Position numbers and translations under genes: made by a program
The notes under the pieces: generated by a model
What the model was told of the DNA's origin: nothing
Databases searched by the model: none
Seen by the model: only the letters and a program-made list of their open reading frames with translations
Shown: piece by piece, positions 23,885 through 26,183 of the stretch
Position numbering within the stretch: position 1 is the stretch's first letter
Layout of the letters: every line of letters starts with the position of its first letter
NCBI GenBank assembly: GCA_964342485.1
Contig: CAYFFO010000029.1
Span: 1 to 26,183 of the forward strand
From: CAYFFO01 sp964342485
GTDB taxonomy: Bacteria > Chloroflexota > Dehalococcoidia > Lucifugimonadales > CAJWER01
Direction: 5' to 3'
DNA: 26,183 nucleotides

Positions 23885-23903
23885 GAACAAGTGTTCTTGT
23901 CAA
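23874..23903 (-). promoter_or_regulatory. Promoter of the small-gene/ftsZ operon
   Basis: On the minus strand, the -35 box is consensus TTGACA (23898-23903) and the -10 is TAATAT (23874-23879) with an 18-base spacer (17 if CTAATA is taken). The predicted start lies about 20-25 bases before the ATG. This is the strongest promoter in the window. The spacer is filled by the GAAC-N4-GTTC inverted repeat. Confidence 0.72.
23884..23897. promoter_or_regulatory. SOS/LexA-like operator between -35 and -10 of the ftsZ operon promoter
   Basis: AGAACA-AG-TGTTCT has perfect 6-base arms and contains GAAC-N4-GTTC, the core of the LexA box known from Gram-positive bacteria. It abuts the -35 hexamer of the minus-strand promoter, where a bound repressor would exclude RNA polymerase. 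No lexA or recA gene is in the window, so the assignment is by motif and position only. Confidence 0.5.
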
Positions 23904-23926
23904 GATGTATCAGCAAAAATTACACT
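23897..23926 (+). promoter_or_regulatory. Divergent promoter toward otsB
   Basis: On the plus strand, TTGTCA (23897-23902) and TACACT (23921-23926) are 18 bases apart and end 27 bases before the otsB ATG. Its -35 box lies on the same bases as the -35 of the minus-strand promoter, so the two promoters stand back to back and cannot easily be used at once. Confidence 0.45.
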
Positions 23927-23953
23927 GTCTAAACTGAAGTAAGGCTTATAAAC

Positions 23954-24748
23954 ATGAAAAACATGATGTTTGAGTTAGATCATATATTCAAAGATTTGAC
24001 GCCCGATACGACCGGGTTATTTCTCGATTTTGACGGGACTATATCCAGGATCGACTCCTCACCAACAGAAAGGAAAATATCCAAAAAGGCGTTAAATGTG
24101 GTCAACATTCTGTCGACTAAACTTCGATTAGTAACTATTTTATCTGGTCGAAGATCGGTAGATATTTATCAAAGAATGTTACTTGATAGACTTATATATA
24201 TAGGAAATCATGGTGGAGAATATATTGAGAGAGGACGGCTACACATGTCTCCTAACTCGGTGTCGCAAAAATGCAAGATAGATAATTTATTTGAAAAATT
24301 GCGGGCATTGGCTGATTTTAAGGGTGTCATATGGGAAAATAAAGAACTTAGTGGATCAGTTCATTTTCGTGAAGCTAAGAATCCGAGTTTAGCTGGCGAG
24401 AAACTCTCTGAAGCTCTAAAATCTACGAATACCCATGGGCTTGAGACTTATTGGGGAAAAATGGTACTCGAGGTTAGGTCACCAGGAAATCCTAATAAAG
24501 GTAATGCCATAGAACATTTTGTAAGTAAATATGATCTTAAACACGTTCTTTTCCTTGGAGATGACATGACTGATTTAGATGGGATGATAGCCATTCAGAA
24601 AATCAGGAATAATACTGCTTTGAAGACTTTTGGAATCGTAGTGCTTGACCAGAACACTCCTGAAAAATTATTGGAGTCAGGGGACTATATAATAGAAGGA
24701 GTTGATCAGGTAGAAGAGTTATTGTTAGCAATGACAACAATATTTTGA
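23954..24748 (+). CDS. otsB: Trehalose-6-phosphate phosphatase
   Basis: A 264-residue HAD-superfamily phosphatase. Motif I is D25-F-D27-G-T, motif II lies in ILSGRRS, the substrate cap block is GNHGGEYIE, Lys182 is in the PNKG block, and motif IV is GDDMTD (202-207). This combination marks the OtsB/TPP family, which releases trehalose from trehalose-6-phosphate, usually for osmotic or stress protection. No otsA (synthase) is in the window; it may be elsewhere, or the substrate could be another sugar phosphate such as a mannosyl- or glucosylglycerate phosphate. ATG at 23954, with further in-frame ATGs at codons 4 and 5. It diverges from the ftsZ operon. Confidence 0.88.
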   Translation: MKNMMFELDHIFKDLTPDTTGLFLDFDGTISRIDSSPTERKISKKALNVVNILSTKLRLVTILSGRRSVDIYQRMLLDRLIYIGNHGGEYIERGRLHMSPNSVSQKCKIDNLFEKLRALADFKGVIWENKELSGSVHFREAKNPSLAGEKLSEALKSTNTHGLETYWGKMVLEVRSPGNPNKGNAIEHFVSKYDLKHVLFLGDDMTDLDGMIAIQKIRNNTALKTFGIVVLDQNTPEKLLESGDYIIEGVDQVEELLLAMTTIF

Positions 24749-24858
24749 TGAATAATTTAGTTTTTTGAAAATTGGGATGTTATTTTAATTATGAGCTTCC
24801 TAAAATAAGTTATATTCAGAATAGAATATTGATCAAGTATTAAATGGGGAATTAACCA

Positions 24859-26013
24859 GTGACAATTTCGGAAGAAACAAGAACGCAGATAGTTACTTTG
24901 GTCCGTGATTTTGTAAGCCGTGAAGTGGAGCCTGTAGCAGATAAATATGATCATGAAGATATTTATCCGTCTGAATTGGTGGAAGTTATGAAACAGATGG
25001 GATTATTCGGGATAACGATATCTGAAGATTATGGTGGACTTGGCTTGGACCACCTTGCTCTGGCTTCCATCTTTGAAGAGTTGAGTAAAGGTTGGATGAG
25101 TTTAAGTGGTGTAATTGGTACACACCATATAATGGCTTCAATCATTTCTGAACATGGTACTGATGAACAGAAAAGGAAATTCCTACCTAAGATGGCTACA
25201 GGTGAAATTAGAGGAGGTTTAGGTTTGACTGAACCTGATGCAGGTAGTGATGTTCAAAATATAAGTACTGTAGCTACAAGAGAGGGAGATCAATACCTGA
25301 TTTCTGGTAGGAAAATGTTTATTACAAACGCAGAAAATGGCAATGCATTTGCAGTGCTTGTAAAAACTGATAGGGATGCTGTTCCTAGATATCGAGGGAT
25401 GAGTTGTTTTATAGTAACCAAACCCAATACAGGACTGTCAGTTGGTCAACATATAGACAAACTTGGATATAGAGGACTTGATACTTCCGAATTGATTTTT
25501 GAAAACTGTAAAGTTGGTATTGACAATCTTGTTGGTGGAATTGAAGGACATGGGTTTAAACATGTTATGAGTGGTTTGGAACCTGGAAGGATTAACGTTG
25601 CAGCCCGTGCTGTTGGAGTGGCAACAGCTGCTCTTGAAGCAGCTCTCAATTACTCCAAGCAGCGTCATGCATTCGGTGTGCCGATTGCAAAACATCAGGC
25701 TATTCAAATGAAACTTGCAGATATGGCGACTAAGATACAGGCAGCTCGTTTATTGACAATTGAAGCAGCTAAAAAGAAGGATTCAGGTAACAGAGTCGAC
25801 TTGGAAGCAGGTATGGCGAAATTATTTGCAACTGAGGTATGTGGAGAAGTTACATTGGAAGCTATGAGGATTCATGGAGGTTACGGATATACAAAAGATT
25901 ACCCTGTGGAGAGATATTACAGAGAGGCTCCCCTGATGATTATCGGAGAAGGTACAAATGAAATGCAGAAACTGGTGATAGCCAGACGGTTATTGGATAA
26001 CTATAATCGATAA
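24859..26013 (+). CDS. Acyl-CoA dehydrogenase
   Basis: A 384-residue FAD-dependent acyl-CoA dehydrogenase, normal length. The central block GGLGLTEPDAGSD and the FITNAENGNAFAV strand form the FAD/substrate region. SKQRHAFGVPIAKHQAIQ and MRIHGGYGYTKDYPVERYYREA follow, and IIGEGTNEMQ supplies the likely catalytic base Glu364 in the position used by short/medium-chain enzymes. It forms a 2,3-enoyl-CoA from acyl-CoA, as in fatty acid or branched amino acid breakdown; the chain specificity is not clear. The GTG at 24859 has GGGGA 8 bases upstream; the nearby ATG at 24844 hits a stop at once. The 110-base gap before it shows no clear promoter. It is 18 bases before the next gene. Confidence 0.93.
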   Translation: MTISEETRTQIVTLVRDFVSREVEPVADKYDHEDIYPSELVEVMKQMGLFGITISEDYGGLGLDHLALASIFEELSKGWMSLSGVIGTHHIMASIISEHGTDEQKRKFLPKMATGEIRGGLGLTEPDAGSDVQNISTVATREGDQYLISGRKMFITNAENGNAFAVLVKTDRDAVPRYRGMSCFIVTKPNTGLSVGQHIDKLGYRGLDTSELIFENCKVGIDNLVGGIEGHGFKHVMSGLEPGRINVAARAVGVATAALEAALNYSKQRHAFGVPIAKHQAIQMKLADMATKIQAARLLTIEAAKKKDSGNRVDLEAGMAKLFATEVCGEVTLEAMRIHGGYGYTKDYPVERYYREAPLMIIGEGTNEMQKLVIARRLLDNYNR

Positions 26014-26031
26014 GTTTAATTTGGAGGTATT

Positions 26032-26183
26032 ATGCAAACACAACATCGAAATAGTCAGATTAATGAACAAGATTTGCAAAATTTCGCAGAAGCATGGAAC
26101 AGACATGATTTGCAAACTTTGATGTCTTTTATGAGTGAAGATTGTGTTTTTCAATTATCATCTGGTCCAGATGTGGATGGAAC
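26032..26183 (+). CDS. SnoaL/NTF2-like protein (N-terminal part only)
   Basis: The frame opens with ATG at 26032, preceded by TTGGAGG with a 4-base gap, and is still open at the window edge after 50 codons. The start includes LQNFAEAWNRHDLQTLMSFMSEDCVFQLSSGPDVDG, the opening helix and strand pattern of the SnoaL/NTF2 cone-fold family (AW...HD...l...m..D..f...G). Members include isomerases, cyclases and small ligand-binding proteins, so no function can be given. It follows acyl-CoA dehydrogenase by 18 bases and is likely co-transcribed. Confidence 0.7.
   Translation, partial: MQTQHRNSQINEQDLQNFAEAWNRHDLQTLMSFMSEDCVFQLSSGPDVDG

Noticed and set aside
1..26183. Mobile elements, prophage, CRISPR arrays, tRNA or rRNA genes
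   Set aside because: No transposase, integrase or phage protein, no regularly spaced repeats, and no cloverleaf or rRNA-like stretch was recognised in the few non-coding gaps.

Overview
This AT-rich, gene-dense bacterial window shows core metabolism and no mobile DNA. The gene families, an 11-gene nuo operon without nuoEFG, and an apparent DUF2007-like gene between nuoK and nuoL fit a free-living, low-GC Chloroflexota bacterium of the SAR202/Dehalococcoidia kind. That placement is inference from protein style; no rRNA or other phylogenetic marker was compared. Non-ATG starts are common: six genes are read here from TTG and three from GTG.

Bases 1-9925 are read from the minus strand. First comes the Fe-S assembly operon sufB-sufC-sufD, with sufD cut by the window edge. 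Its promoter is well formed and a perfect 23-bp palindrome sits over the predicted transcription start. Next is a five-gene carbohydrate catabolism operon, in transcription order: 2-hydroxyacid dehydrogenase-like protein, FGGY sugar kinase, class II aldolase, a small protein resembling C-glycoside deglycosidase beta subunits, and an extended SDR epimerase/dehydratase. The two overlapping junctions argue for co-translation. The substrate is not recognisable, and the dehydrogenase lacks two of its three family catalytic residues. After that lie a phytoene/squalene synthase-like gene, a YjbQ-family gene and a polyprenyl diphosphate synthase, which together suggest an isoprenoid locus.

A 333-base divergent gap (9926-10258) separates these from a plus-strand operon, nuoA-B-C-D-H-I-J-K-(small gene)-L-M-N. 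It encodes the membrane arm and Q module of complex I but no NADH-oxidising module. NAD kinase and an ADP-ribose-pyrophosphatase-type Nudix hydrolase follow on the same strand.

From 22432 to 23844, on the minus strand, a small SH3-like protein gene precedes ftsZ in an apparent two-gene operon. Its promoter has a consensus -35 box, and an inverted repeat of the Gram-positive LexA (SOS) type, GAAC-N4-GTTC, lies in the spacer. A divergent promoter sharing the same -35 region probably drives otsB (trehalose-phosphatase). An acyl-CoA dehydrogenase and the start of a SnoaL/NTF2-like gene close the window. The points most worth pursuing are the ftsZ control region, the suf operator, the uncharacterised sugar operon with its altered dehydrogenase, and the small gene inside the nuo operon.
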